Assembly (NCBI RefSeq): GCF_022750635.1
Contig: NZ_JAJKBG010000001.1
Location: 124,001-188,000, forward strand
Direction: 5' to 3'
DNA: 64,000 nt
DNA from: Brevundimonas pishanensis
GTDB lineage: Bacteria > Pseudomonadota > Alphaproteobacteria > Caulobacterales > Caulobacteraceae
Shown: piece by piece, positions 1 to 9,146 of the stretch
Layout: each line of letters starts with the position of its first letter
Position numbering within the stretch: position 1 is the first letter of the stretch
Program-made: the position numbers and the translations under genes
The notes under the pieces: generated by a model
Databases searched by the model: none
What the model was told of the DNA's origin: nothing
The model's input: the letters and a program-made list of their open reading frames with translations, nothing else

Positions 1-671
1 TCGACGCCCTGCTCGAGCAGGTCGATGAGCGCACCAAGATCGTCTACGTCTCCAACCCGTCGAACCCGACCGGCAGCTGGAACACGGCAGAGGAAATCCG
101 CCGCCTGCACGCCGCACTTCCGCCGCACATCCTGCTAGTGGTCGATGAGGCCTATGCCGAATATGTGGTCGAGGCTGAGTACGAGAGCGCATTCGAGCTG
201 GCTCGCACGGCCAACAACATCATCGTCACCCGCACCTTCTCCAAGATCCACGGCCTTGGCGGTCTGCGCATCGGCTTCGGCTACTGCCCTGCTGACGTGA
301 TGGGGGCGATGGACCGTATCCGCCTGCCGTTCAACGTCTCGGTTCCGGGTCTGGCAGCGGCGGTGGCAGCCGTGAACGACGAGGAGCACCAGCAGGCTTC
401 GCGTAATCTGGTGCTGGAATGGCGCCCGCGTCTGACGCAGGTCATCAAGGGTTTCGGCTATGAAGTTCTGCCGTCTGTCGGCAACTTCATCCTTGTCCTG
501 TTCAAGGACCCTGCCGAGGCCAATGCCGCCAGTGACTGGCTGAACCAAAAGGGCATTATTGTCCGCGGCGTGGTCGGCTATGGCCTGCCGCAGGGCCTGC
601 GCATCACCATCGGCACGCCGGACCAGAACCGCGCCGTGGCCGATGCGCTGAGCGAGTTCGCCTCCCGTTAA
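1..671 (+). CDS. hisC: Histidinol-phosphate aminotransferase, 3' part
   Basis: PLP-dependent aminotransferase of histidine biosynthesis, converting imidazole acetol phosphate and glutamate to histidinol phosphate. The 5' end lies outside the window; about 222 C-terminal residues remain, read from base 3. Visible fold-type I marks are SNPSNPTG, VVDEAYAEYV (Asp contacts the pyridine nitrogen), TFSKIHGLGGLRIG (Lys is the Schiff-base lysine) and the C-terminal GLRITIGT, whose Arg binds the substrate carboxylate. It ends at a bidirectional terminator shared with the convergent mipA-like gene. Other aminotransferases of the same subfamily cannot be excluded because the N-terminus is missing. Confidence 0.85.
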   Translation, partial: DALLEQVDERTKIVYVSNPSNPTGSWNTAEEIRRLHAALPPHILLVVDEAYAEYVVEAEYESAFELARTANNIIVTRTFSKIHGLGGLRIGFGYCPADVMGAMDRIRLPFNVSVPGLAAAVAAVNDEEHQQASRNLVLEWRPRLTQVIKGFGYEVLPSVGNFILVLFKDPAEANAASDWLNQKGIIVRGVVGYGLPQGLRITIGTPDQNRAVADALSEFASR

Positions 672-695
672 GGGTCGCGCACCGCCTGATAAAGC

Positions 696-729
696 AAACG
701 CCGCGCCCCGAAAGGAGCGCGGCGTTTTT
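696..729. terminator. Bidirectional intrinsic terminator between hisC and mipA-like gene
   Basis: Inverted repeat AAACGCCGCGC / GCGCGGCGTTT with a 10-nt loop. T residues follow on the plus strand and the complementary A residues precede it, so it can serve both convergent genes. Confidence 0.85.
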
Positions 730-731
730 CA

Positions 732-1517
732 TTACATGCCGCTGAAGCGAACCACGCCGACGAGCCCCGCACGCCAGATGTAGTCGTCTTCGATCAATGG
801 GCTGTTGGCCGCATCGCCGAGGTACTTTTCATAGTTCACGAAAGTGCCCACGCCATATCGGTCACCGATCGGCACTGCGAGGAAGGCCGACACGCCCGCC
901 GCCGACATGCCGCCATCGCCCTGGAACGACTGGTAGTCGGTCACCGCTGCCTCGGCATCCGTAACACCGAAATAGCGGTTCAGACGGTCATCGTCGCCAC
1001 CGCGGCCATAGGCCATCACCTGCAAAAGCCCCACCGGCGTCACGCGCTGATGACCAACCTGCGCTTGCCAGGCAAAACCGGCATCATCGCCGGTCACGTC
1101 CTGCTGGATCCGGCCACCGACGACGACATTTCCCGGCAGTCGCTTGAAAGCATAGAGCGCCGCATCGGCACCCAGTTCGGGACGGTTGTCGAAGCCTTCG
1201 ATCTCGCCAGCAGCAAAACGCGGGCGCAGTTGCACACCGGCGCGGAAGTCATCGGTGTTGATGGCATTATAGCCGATACCGTCCAGCCCGTTGGCATAGA
1301 CGATGTCGCGATAGGAAGCCGAACCCCAGAAGGTCCAGTTAACGTCCTTGGTGCTGGCACCGGTCGCGCTGAAGCCGCGCACGAAACCACCGCCGACGTC
1401 GACCTTCCACGTCTTCGGGGCTTCGACCTGTTCATAGGGCTGGGACTGGGCCAGCGCCTGTCCGGAGACAAGCGCCAGTGTTGTCGCGGCAAAGGCCACG
1501 GTCACGATACGCATCAC
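732..1517 (-). CDS. MipA/OmpV family outer membrane protein
   Basis: A 261-residue outer membrane beta-barrel of the MipA/OmpV type. A classical signal peptide (about residues 1-23, ending ALA|QSQP) is followed by alternating hydrophobic and polar strands, and the chain ends in the barrel-like VGVVRFSGM. The family includes the MltA-interacting scaffold MipA, but many members have no known role. It lies 89 bp downstream of plsC on the same strand and may be the distal gene of that cluster or separately transcribed. The family call rests on overall pattern, without a search. Confidence 0.7.
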   Translation of the reverse strand: MMRIVTVAFAATTLALVSGQALAQSQPYEQVEAPKTWKVDVGGGFVRGFSATGASTKDVNWTFWGSASYRDIVYANGLDGIGYNAINTDDFRAGVQLRPRFAAGEIEGFDNRPELGADAALYAFKRLPGNVVVGGRIQQDVTGDDAGFAWQAQVGHQRVTPVGLLQVMAYGRGGDDDRLNRYFGVTDAEAAVTDYQSFQGDGGMSAAGVSAFLAVPIGDRYGVGTFVNYEKYLGDAANSPLIEDDYIWRAGLVGVVRFSGM

Positions 1518-1606
1518 AAAGGGCTCCTGAAGGGGGAAGTCCGCGCACGCGCAGACATTCAGTCAGCCACCTTTGAGACTATATTTCGGGCGCCAGAATG
1601 CCTTGA

Positions 1607-2317
1607 TCAGGGCTGCAAAAGGGCGGTCGACGCCCTTTCGAGTGAAGCTTCCATACGCTTCATGAACTCGCCGCGTTTCAAGCCCGCTTCGATGGGCGGC
1701 AGGAATTCGAAAACCACTGTACCCGGCTTGAACTTGGTCAGGCCCTTGGCGGGCCAATACTGGCCCGAGTTGGTCGCGATCAGATAGCAGGTTGCATCAA
1801 CATCCCGATAGATAGCGGCTACGCCGGGCTTGTACTCCGGCACCGCGCCCGGTTGGGTTCGCGTGCCTTCCGGGAAGATCATGATCTGGCGTCCTTCGTC
1901 CAGACGCGCGCGGGTGTTGCGCACCATGTCCTTCAGTGCCTTGGCGTGAGCTTCGCGGTCCACGGGGATCATCTTGGTCTTCCAAGCGAACCAGCCAATG
2001 AAGGGCATGGCCATCAGCTCTTTTTTCAGCACGAAGGCCGGATCCTCGATCACCGTGAACGGCACCACGATATCCAGCATGCTCTGGTGTTTTGCTGCCA
2101 CCAGGCCCGGACCCGTCGGGCGGTATTCCAGTCCGCGCACCTCGACCTTAATGCCTGCGATCCAGCGCGCGCCGAACAGCACCATACGCGCCCACAGCCG
2201 CACCACGCCCATGGCCGCGTTGTGGTTCATCAATAGCGCGGGCGACATGCCGATGGCGCATATCGGCATCGACAGATACAGCCACACAGAAAAGAGCAGC
2301 GAGCGGATAAGAGTCAT
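1607..2317 (-). CDS. plsC: 1-acyl-sn-glycerol-3-phosphate acyltransferase
   Basis: LPA acyltransferase, the second acylation of phosphatidic acid synthesis at the inner membrane. The 236-residue length fits the family. It carries the HX4D catalytic motif (KHQSMLD) near residue 77 and the substrate-binding FPEGTRTQPG block near residue 150. The N-terminus is hydrophobic. It starts 5 bp downstream of the ydcF-like gene, so it is very likely co-transcribed with the ftsEX-ydcF cluster. Confidence 0.9.
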   Translation of the reverse strand: MTLIRSLLFSVWLYLSMPICAIGMSPALLMNHNAAMGVVRLWARMVLFGARWIAGIKVEVRGLEYRPTGPGLVAAKHQSMLDIVVPFTVIEDPAFVLKKELMAMPFIGWFAWKTKMIPVDREAHAKALKDMVRNTRARLDEGRQIMIFPEGTRTQPGAVPEYKPGVAAIYRDVDATCYLIATNSGQYWPAKGLTKFKPGTVVFEFLPPIEAGLKRGEFMKRMEASLERASTALLQP

Positions 2318-2322
2318 AAAAA

Positions 2323-2964
2323 TCAGGCCTCGGCGGCAGTCTGGGTCGGGGAAGCCGCGTCTAGCGGGCGCTCCGGATGGAATCCGCGCAGCCTATGCCA
2401 CGCCTCGCGCCCCAACACGGCTAGGTATTTCATGTATTCCAGCGTCATGCGGCGCGCCGACTTCTCGTTGCGCCACCAGTTCGGCTGATCCAGCGTTGGC
2501 GTTGACACCGCATAGGGTATGAGAACCACGCCGGGCAACGCGCTGCGGATTTCGAGCATGCTGCGGGCCATGTGATAGTCAGATGTCACGACAATCAGGC
2601 TGCGGTAGTCCTGTTTGCGGGCCCACTCGGCGATCTCGCTGGCGTTGCCTACAGTGTTCTCGGCCTCGAAGCCCAGATCGACACAGCAGTTGAACAGCTT
2701 GCTCGAACCGGGGGTCAGGGCACGCAGTTCGCGACGGCGCACTTCGCGGTTCACACCGGAAATCAGCAGCCGCTCGCCCTTGTCCTGTTCCAGCAGTCGG
2801 ATGGCGGCATTCACGCGCTCGGCCGATGGTCCTGTCAGGGAAACGATAGCATCGGCACGCGCGGGCTCCGGCGCAGGGGTGAAGTCCTGAACCCTGTCTG
2901 CAAATACCAGCAGACCGACCAGCCACATCAGAACGATGGCGGCGATAAGCGTAAGGAACTTCAT
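2323..2964 (-). CDS. YdcF/ElyC-type DUF218 membrane protein
   Basis: A 213-residue protein with one N-terminal membrane helix (about residues 4-22) and a DUF218 domain recognised by DAIVSLTG, LLISGVN and VVTSDYHMARSM. Family members such as SanA, ElyC and YdcF are linked to envelope integrity, but their chemistry is unsettled. It sits 9 bp after ftsX and 5 bp before plsC, an envelope-themed operon. The exact substrate is unknown. Confidence 0.8.
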   Translation of the reverse strand: MKFLTLIAAIVLMWLVGLLVFADRVQDFTPAPEPARADAIVSLTGPSAERVNAAIRLLEQDKGERLLISGVNREVRRRELRALTPGSSKLFNCCVDLGFEAENTVGNASEIAEWARKQDYRSLIVVTSDYHMARSMLEIRSALPGVVLIPYAVSTPTLDQPNWWRNEKSARRMTLEYMKYLAVLGREAWHRLRGFHPERPLDAASPTQTAAEA

Positions 2965-2973
2965 AGTCCCTTC

Positions 2974-3873
2974 CTACCCACGACCCGCCAGTTTCGCCAG
3001 TGCCGTCAAGCGCGCAGCTAGAACCGCTGTCACCGCAGCCAGTATCGGGCAAACCACAATGGCCACCAGATCAAGGAAGCGCACCGGCAGGGCAGGTGTC
3101 AGACCGGCCTCCCCGCCGACCATTCTCATGATTGCCATGGCCAGACCTGCGACCACCGATCCAGCCGCACCGGCAACGAGGGCCAGCTTGCCGAACTGGG
3201 TCTGGTAAAGTCCTGCGACACTGCGATCGGAGGCCCCGTTAAGGCTCAACGTCTCGATGATATCGGCCTGGGCCGTCATGCCTGATCGTGTGGCATAAGC
3301 GATGACCGCTGCTGTCGCGCCGGCGATCAACACAAAGGCGGCTATAGCCAGAGCGGTCACGATGCCGGCAGCTCGCTCGACCTCGCCGCGCCACAGGCTG
3401 TGATCATCGACCGACGCATCAAGTCCCGCCTCGGCCAAGGCTCGGCTCAGGGTCGGCGCGCTGGCGGGTGCCTCCGGATTGAGGCGCACCACCACCAGAT
3501 AGGGCAAAGGTAGGTCGGGCAGTACCGCCTCGCCCACCCACGGGGCCAGCAGGCGCTCCGAGGCCTTGCGATCCAGTCCATAGGCTTCATCGACGCCCTT
3601 AACCCCAGACAAGGCTTCTGCAGCGCGGCTCGCGGCGGTAGGGCCGGTTTCGTCGACACGCGGACGGACCTGAACCGTGGCCTCGCCACGCAGTTCGCGG
3701 GCCCAGCCGTGGGCGGCGCGATCTGCAGCCAAAGCCCCTATCGCGGCCAGCGAGGCAAGGAAGCACAGCACCGCAATCACCGCCGCCAGCCATCGCTCTC
3801 CAGAACGTTCGCGCGGCAAAAGCGAGCCGGGAACCGGCAACGGTTTTCGAACTACAGGCTGAGCGTCCGTCAT
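2974..3873 (-). CDS. ftsX: Cell division protein FtsX
   Basis: Permease-like partner of the FtsE ATPase. It transmits ATP-driven conformational change across the inner membrane to peptidoglycan hydrolases at the division site. The 299 residues have the expected plan: a cytoplasmic N-terminus, a first helix near residues 30-50, a periplasmic domain to about 165, then three further helices. It overlaps ftsE by 4 bp (ATGA), indicating translational coupling. Confidence 0.88.
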   Translation of the reverse strand: MTDAQPVVRKPLPVPGSLLPRERSGERWLAAVIAVLCFLASLAAIGALAADRAAHGWARELRGEATVQVRPRVDETGPTAASRAAEALSGVKGVDEAYGLDRKASERLLAPWVGEAVLPDLPLPYLVVVRLNPEAPASAPTLSRALAEAGLDASVDDHSLWRGEVERAAGIVTALAIAAFVLIAGATAAVIAYATRSGMTAQADIIETLSLNGASDRSVAGLYQTQFGKLALVAGAAGSVVAGLAMAIMRMVGGEAGLTPALPVRFLDLVAIVVCPILAAVTAVLAARLTALAKLAGRG

Positions 3874-4616
3874 ACCGCCTCCACCACGGGAGCTTGGGGA
3901 CGGGGCTGGGGCTCTATCGACTGCAATTGGCCATTCTCGAGGTGAAGCAGGCCAGCACCATACTGATGCGCCAGTTCTTCGTCATGAGTGGCGATCAGGA
4001 CCGTCGCACCCAGTTTGTTCAGCGACTGGAACAGTCGCATCAGCTTGTCGCCCATGGCGCGGTCAACGCTGCCGGTCGGCTCGTCCGCCAGTATCAGGCG
4101 CGGACGGGTTATCACCGCACGCGCAATCGCCAGTCGTTGCTTCTCCCCGCCCGACAATGATGGGGGAAGAGCATCAAAGCGTCCGCCCAGGCCCACCCAG
4201 CGCAGCATTTCGGCCACGTCCTGAGCATAGTCGCGCGGCTTTTCACCGTTCAGACGCAGCGGCAGAGCCACATTGTCGAAGGCCGACAGGTGCTCCAGCA
4301 GCCGGAAGTCCTGAAACACCATGCCGATGCGACGGCGCATTTGGGGAATCGCGGCGCGCGGGATCTGCGTAACATCCTGACCAAACAGGTCAATTCGACC
4401 GGCACTGGGTCGCTCGCTTAGCGTCAGCAAACGCAGCAGGGTCGACTTTCCTGCACCGGACGGTCCGGTAAGGAAATGGAAAGAGCCCTGAGGCAAAATA
4501 AGGTTAACGTCGCGCAGAACCGAAGGACGGCCGGAATAGCCGAACCCCACGTTTCTGAGGCGCACGATATCGGTCTCGTTTTTTAGCGCGCTGGGGCGAC
4601 GTTCTTGAGTTGGCAT
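3870..4616 (-). CDS. ftsE: Cell division ATP-binding protein FtsE
   Basis: ABC ATPase of the FtsEX complex. Visible are Walker [10 protein letters not shown], the signature [10 protein letters not shown], Walker [10 protein letters not shown] and the H-loop ATHDEEL, in a 248-residue chain. A roughly 15-residue N-terminal extension precedes the usual start of the fold, so an internal start is possible. It is the first gene of the minus-strand cluster ftsE-ftsX-ydcF-plsC and is divergent from the zinc-ribbon gene. Confidence 0.9.
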   Translation of the reverse strand: MPTQERRPSALKNETDIVRLRNVGFGYSGRPSVLRDVNLILPQGSFHFLTGPSGAGKSTLLRLLTLSERPSAGRIDLFGQDVTQIPRAAIPQMRRRIGMVFQDFRLLEHLSAFDNVALPLRLNGEKPRDYAQDVAEMLRWVGLGGRFDALPPSLSGGEKQRLAIARAVITRPRLILADEPTGSVDRAMGDKLMRLFQSLNKLGATVLIATHDEELAHQYGAGLLHLENGQLQSIEPQPRPQAPVVEAV

Positions 4617-4690
4617 AAGGTGTTTTCATTTTGGACCGGGGCGAGTGCGCCCTCGACAGGAGGGGGCCAAACGCCTCTTAGCCGCCGCCT

Positions 4691-5659
4691 ATGATACTAA
4701 CCTGCCCCGCCTGCGCCACCAGCTATTTTGTGCCCGATAACGCCATCGGTGCGTCTGGACGTCGCGTCCGCTGCAAATCGTGCGGTAATGACTGGCGCGC
4801 AACCAACGAGGATGCCCCGCTAGACCTCGGCGAGGTCGCTGCGGCCACGTCTCCCGGACTGGGCAAGGCCGACGATACAGTGCAGGTTGAGGAGGAACAG
4901 ATTCCCCCTCCCCTGCCGCAAGCCTTCCGCGCGCGCGCAGAGCAGAAACGCCGCACCCAACAAGCCATCCGGCAGGGCCTGGCCTGGGGCCTGACTGTTG
5001 TACTGGTGCTGCTGGGTCTTCTGGTCGCCTATCTGTGGCGCGACAGCGTGGTCGCCCGCGTGCCCAAACTGGCCAGCGCCTATAGCGCATTCGGGATCGA
5101 GACGAATCCCTTCGGTCTGGAGTTCGAGGCGGTCTCGACCGGTTTTGCCCGCAATGATGTGAGCCAGATTTACGTCTCGGGAGCGTTACGCAACATCCGC
5201 GACCGCGAGATTATGCCGCCTGCCATTCGTGTGGGGATTCTGGATGCAAAGGGTGTCGAGATCGGCCACCGCATCATCAATCTGGACACAGCACCGGTGT
5301 TGCCCGGCGGTGTTCAGGGCTTTGCCGTCGTCTTGCCCAACGCCGACGGGCGGTTCGCCGAGGCCGCTTTGAGCTTTGTTCTTTCCGAAGCCACGCCCCA
5401 GCCCAAACCCGCTGGCACTTCCTCTGACGCGCCCGCGCAAGCCCCTGCTGTCGTTGAGCCACAGCCGGCGGCGAAAGCTGCGCCCGCAGCCGCTCCAGCG
5501 CCGGCAGCACCGCCGGCCAAGTCCGAGCCCAAACCCAGCGCCGGGCAAAGCCAATCCGATGACGGCCTTCGCCGCATAAGCGAACTTGCCCCCCACACTA
5601 TTGGTCGAACTGATCTCGACATGCAGCAGCGGGTCGGGGTATCGGCAGGTCATGGCTGA
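4691..5659 (+). CDS. MJ0042-type zinc-ribbon membrane protein (DUF3426-like)
   Basis: A 322-residue protein opening with a zinc ribbon (CPAC at residues 5-8, CKSC at about 28-31), the MJ0042 finger. A single membrane helix lies near residues 97-117, followed by a DUF3426-like extracytoplasmic domain and an Ala/Pro-rich tail. The role of the family is not established. Its last 8 bases overlap the start of hpt, so the two are probably co-transcribed. It is divergent from ftsE. Confidence 0.75.
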   Translation: MILTCPACATSYFVPDNAIGASGRRVRCKSCGNDWRATNEDAPLDLGEVAAATSPGLGKADDTVQVEEEQIPPPLPQAFRARAEQKRRTQQAIRQGLAWGLTVVLVLLGLLVAYLWRDSVVARVPKLASAYSAFGIETNPFGLEFEAVSTGFARNDVSQIYVSGALRNIRDREIMPPAIRVGILDAKGVEIGHRIINLDTAPVLPGGVQGFAVVLPNADGRFAEAALSFVLSEATPQPKPAGTSSDAPAQAPAVVEPQPAAKAAPAAAPAPAAPPAKSEPKPSAGQSQSDDGLRRISELAPHTIGRTDLDMQQRVGVSAGHG

Positions 5660-6185
5660 CACTCCCCCGAACACGCCGACCGTCCTTCTGGCCCAGAGCG
5701 AGATCGACCGTATCAATGCCGAACTGGCTCGTCGGATCGCTCCGGTGATTGATGACGACACGGTCGCCGCTGTGTTGCTGACCGGCGGCCTGTGGTTCGG
5801 ATCGGACCTGACCCGCGCCCTGTACCGCGAAGGCCGCAACGTGAAGTTCGACGCAGTTTGGATGTCGTCCTACGGTGATGAGAAGCAAAGCCGTGGCAAG
5901 GTCACGGTACGCGCGCCCTTCCAGCGCTCAATGGAGGGCAAGACCGTCCTTTTGATCGACGACGTTCTGGACAGCGGCCTTTCGTTGATCGAAGCCATCC
6001 GGATCACCAAGGAAGCCGGAGCCGCCCGCGTCCTGACCTGTGTCTTTGCCCGCAAGCCTTGCGAGCATGAGCGGATTGAGCCTGACTTCGTGGGTTGGGA
6101 AGCCCCTGCCCGCTTCCTCGTCGGATACGGCCTTGATCACCAAGGCGGCATGCGCGGCCTGCCTGACATCTGCGCTCTGGACTGA
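5652..6185 (+). CDS. hpt: Hypoxanthine phosphoribosyltransferase
   Basis: Purine salvage enzyme making IMP or GMP from hypoxanthine or guanine and PRPP. The PRPP-binding loop is VLLIDDVLDSGLSL. I chose ATG 5652, giving 177 residues, over an upstream in-frame ATG at 5586 because it gives the normal family length and an 8-bp overlap with the preceding gene. It is followed directly by a strong terminator. Confidence 0.88.
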   Translation: MADTPPNTPTVLLAQSEIDRINAELARRIAPVIDDDTVAAVLLTGGLWFGSDLTRALYREGRNVKFDAVWMSSYGDEKQSRGKVTVRAPFQRSMEGKTVLLIDDVLDSGLSLIEAIRITKEAGAARVLTCVFARKPCEHERIEPDFVGWEAPARFLVGYGLDHQGGMRGLPDICALD

Positions 6186-6192
6186 TCCACTA

Positions 6193-6223
6193 AAAAAGCC
6201 TCCGTATACGACGGAGGCTTTTT
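6193..6223. terminator. Bidirectional terminator between hpt and lysA
   Basis: Perfect inverted repeat AAAAAGCCTCCGT / ACGGAGGCTTTTT with a 5-nt loop. T and A tracts on the two sides let it act for both convergent genes. Confidence 0.9.
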
Positions 6224-6228
6224 CGTAT

Positions 6229-7503
6229 TTAGAGCCAGTCGGCGATGGGCTCTCTGGCGAAGATCTCGTCATAGGTCGGGCGCGGTTTGATGACGGCCCA
6301 TTTGTCGCCATCAACCAAGACCTCAGCCGCCATCGGACGGGTGTTGTACTCGCTGCCCATCACTGCGCCATAGGCACCGGCCGACATGAACACCACCAAA
6401 TCGCCCGCCTTGAGCGGAGCCAGTTCGCGGTCTCGGGCAAAGGTGTCACCTGTCTCGCAAACCGGACCGACGATGTCGTGGGGCAGTCCCTCGCCCTTAA
6501 CGGGACGGACCGGCTTCACATCATGGAACGCGTCATAGAGCGCCGGACGCATCAGATCATTCATCGCCGCATCCAGCACGAGGAAGCGACGTCCATCGGT
6601 GCGCTCGTTTACGTGAACCACGCGGCTCAGCAAAATGCCTGCATTGGCCGCCATCAGGCGTCCCGGCTCGAACGCCGCTTCGACATTCAGGCCATCCAGA
6701 ACACGCGCCACCATGGCGATATATTCTGACGGCGGCGGGGTGTCGGTTTCCCCGTAGTACGGCACACCCAGACCACCGCCCAGATCGAGGCGGGTCACAG
6801 TATGGCCCTGCGAGCGCAGCGTCTCGGTCATACTGCGCAGGACTTTGAAGGCCGCTTCCATCGGGGTCATGTCGGTGATCTGGCTACCGATATGGCAGGC
6901 CAGACCGACCGGATTAACGTGGTCCGATGCCGAAGCGACAGCATAGAGGTCGAGCGCTTCCTCGACAGGAACGCCGAACTTGTCGCCCGCGCCGCCCGTG
7001 GTGATCTTGGCGTGACCGCCTGCACCGATCTTTGGGTTCACGCGAATAGCGATATCAGGCTTGGCCCCCATTGACGCCGCCACCGAGATCAGGCGCTGAA
7101 GCTCCGTCGAGCTTTCCACGTTGATCTGTCGAACGCCTTCGCGCATGGCGAATGCCAATTCGCTGTCGGTCTTGCCGACGCCCGAGAAAATGATTTTGGC
7201 CGCGGGAATACCGGCTTTGAGCGCGCGGCGGATTTCCCCCTCCGACACCGTATCGGCACCGCATCCCAAACGCGCCAGCGTTGCCAGCACAGAAAGGTTG
7301 GAGTTGGCCTTGACCGCAAATGCGATCAGCGCCTCGCCCAGCGCGCCCGTGTGGGCATCGCATGCCTCACGCAGCAGGCCGTAGTGGCGGCGCAGTGTTC
7401 CGGCCGAATAGACATAGGTGGGCGTGCCCACCTGCTCGGCGACAGTCTCCAGATTGACGCCCTCCGCATGGAGGACGCCATCCTTCAGTTCGAAATAATG
7501 CAT
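6229..7503 (-). CDS. lysA: Diaminopimelate decarboxylase
   Basis: PLP enzyme of the last lysine step, meso-diaminopimelate to lysine. It is a 424-residue alanine-racemase-fold protein. Visible are FAVKANSN with the PLP lysine near residue 66, the phosphate-binding LDLGGGLGVPY, EPGR, and VCETGDTFA with the active-site cysteine supplied across the dimer. It is the last gene of argH-lptM-like-lysA, starting 24 bp after the small lipoprotein gene. Confidence 0.95.
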   Translation of the reverse strand: MHYFELKDGVLHAEGVNLETVAEQVGTPTYVYSAGTLRRHYGLLREACDAHTGALGEALIAFAVKANSNLSVLATLARLGCGADTVSEGEIRRALKAGIPAAKIIFSGVGKTDSELAFAMREGVRQINVESSTELQRLISVAASMGAKPDIAIRVNPKIGAGGHAKITTGGAGDKFGVPVEEALDLYAVASASDHVNPVGLACHIGSQITDMTPMEAAFKVLRSMTETLRSQGHTVTRLDLGGGLGVPYYGETDTPPPSEYIAMVARVLDGLNVEAAFEPGRLMAANAGILLSRVVHVNERTDGRRFLVLDAAMNDLMRPALYDAFHDVKPVRPVKGEGLPHDIVGPVCETGDTFARDRELAPLKAGDLVVFMSAGAYGAVMGSEYNTRPMAAEVLVDGDKWAVIKPRPTYDEIFAREPIADWL

Positions 7504-7527
7504 GCCGCCCCCTCAGGTGGCTGGAAG

Positions 7528-7746
7528 TCAGTACTGCGGGCGACGGCCCGTCGGATCGGCCGGACCACCGTCAATCGGGTTCTGGCTGTTGGGGCTCAGA
7601 ACCGTAGCGGGTTCGCGGTTGCGTTCTGTCCAGCGCGAGTTGGTCGTCGGACGCGCACCGGGTGCCTCCAGATCGGCCATCTTGCCACAAGCCGAAACGG
7701 TCATAGCGGCCAATGCCGCCGCGGCGAGGATCAGGGATTTCTTCAC
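7528..7746 (-). CDS. Small lipoprotein, LptM/LppL-like
   Basis: A 72-residue lipoprotein starting at GTG 7746, which overlaps the argH stop as GTGA. It has a KKS-type signal peptide and a lipobox ending VSAC at about residue 20, followed by [10 protein letters not shown]. This resembles the CGxxGxL start of LptM/YifL-type lipoproteins, which commonly sit just upstream of lysA or dapF in proteobacteria; LptM assists LPS translocon assembly in E. coli. Genomic position supports that assignment, but sequence similarity is limited to the N-terminus. The remainder is Pro/Asn-rich. Confidence 0.6.
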   Translation of the reverse strand: MKKSLILAAAALAAMTVSACGKMADLEAPGARPTTNSRWTERNREPATVLSPNSQNPIDGGPADPTGRRPQY

Positions 7747-9146
7747 AGGCGCGTTCTCCAGTCGGCGATACGGGCGCGGACCTGATCCGGTGCCGTGCCA
7801 CCATACGACTGGCGGCTGGCACACGAGGCCTGCGGGGTCAGGACAGCATAGACGCCATCGTGAATGCGGTCATCCAGCGACTTCAGTTCTTCAATCGGCA
7901 GTTGGCCAAGATCGAGACCCAGTTGCTCGGCGCGCTTCACGGCGGCACCGGTCACGTGGTGGGCCTGACGGAACGGCAGGTTCAGCTCACGCACCAGCCA
8001 GTCGGCCAGATCGGTCGCAGTCGAGAAGCCGGCACCGGCAGCAGCGGCCATCTTCTCGGTGTTCGGACGGAAGGCCGAAATCATGGCCGTCATCGACGAC
8101 AGGGCCAGGTTCAGGGCGTCAAACGCCTCAAACACCGGTGGCTTGTCTTCCTGCATGTCCTTCGAATAGGCCAGCGGCAGGCCCTTCATGACGGTCGTCA
8201 GGGCAATGAAGGCACCGTTGATGCGACCGGTCTTGGCGCGAACTAGTTCGGCCGCGTCCGGATTGCGCTTTTGGGGCATGATCGACGAACCGGTCGTCAG
8301 ATCGTCCGGCAGGGTGATGAAGCCGAACATTGGCGTCATCCAGACCACGATCTCTTCAGCCAGACGCGACAGGTGACCACCGGCAATCGACGCAGCAGCA
8401 AGGCATTCAAGTGCAAAGTCACGGTCCGAAACGGCATCCAGCGAGTTGGCCATCGGACGGTCAAAGCCCAGAGCCTCAGCCGTCGCATGACGGTCGATCG
8501 GGAACGGCGAGCCAGCCAGAGCGGCCGCGCCCAGCGGGTTCTCGTTCATGCGGGTGCGGGCGTCCGAGAAGCGCGAGGCGTCGCGGCCGAACATCTCGAC
8601 ATAGGCCATCAGGTGGTGGCCCAGCGTCACCGGCTGTGCGGTTTGCAGGTGGGTGAAGCCCGGCATCAGGTCGCCGGAGTGCTGCTCGGCACGATCCAGC
8701 AGCGCACGTTGCAGGTCTTTCAGTTGCTCGACGGTGCGGTCTGCGGCATCGCGGACCCACAGGCGGAAATCGGTCGCCACCTGATCGTTGCGCGAACGGG
8801 CGGTGTGCAGACGGCCCGACGGCTCGCCGATCAGCTCGCTCAGGCGCGCTTCCACGTTCATGTGGATGTCTTCATAGGCGTCGCGGAACGGGAAGGTGCC
8901 GTCCTTCATCTCGCCTTCGATCACATCCAGACCGCCGAGGATGGCGTCGGCGTCGGCCTGCTGGATGATGCCCTGTTTGGCTAGCATGCGGCAATGTGCG
9001 CGCGAGCCTGCGAGGTCCTGCGCCCACAAACGTTTGTCAACGCCGATGGAGACGTTAATAGCCTGCATGATGTCGGCAGGTTTGGCGCTAAAGCGGCCAC
9101 CCCACATCGACTGGCTTTGTGGCTTGGCGGAAGACGTATCGGACAT
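7743..9146 (-). CDS. argH: Argininosuccinate lyase
   Basis: Cleaves argininosuccinate to arginine and fumarate. The fumarase/aspartase signature [11 protein letters not shown] is present, and [11 protein letters not shown] matches the usual ArgH N-terminus. ATG 9146 gives 467 residues; ATG 9107 at MWGGRF is a possible alternative. The open frame extends to 9251 but with non-family sequence. The chosen ATG overlaps the divergent tlpA ATG in a shared CATG. First gene of argH-lptM-like-lysA. Confidence 0.93.
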   Translation of the reverse strand: MSDTSSAKPQSQSMWGGRFSAKPADIMQAINVSIGVDKRLWAQDLAGSRAHCRMLAKQGIIQQADADAILGGLDVIEGEMKDGTFPFRDAYEDIHMNVEARLSELIGEPSGRLHTARSRNDQVATDFRLWVRDAADRTVEQLKDLQRALLDRAEQHSGDLMPGFTHLQTAQPVTLGHHLMAYVEMFGRDASRFSDARTRMNENPLGAAALAGSPFPIDRHATAEALGFDRPMANSLDAVSDRDFALECLAAASIAGGHLSRLAEEIVVWMTPMFGFITLPDDLTTGSSIMPQKRNPDAAELVRAKTGRINGAFIALTTVMKGLPLAYSKDMQEDKPPVFEAFDALNLALSSMTAMISAFRPNTEKMAAAAGAGFSTATDLADWLVRELNLPFRQAHHVTGAAVKRAEQLGLDLGQLPIEELKSLDDRIHDGVYAVLTPQASCASRQSYGGTAPDQVRARIADWRTRL

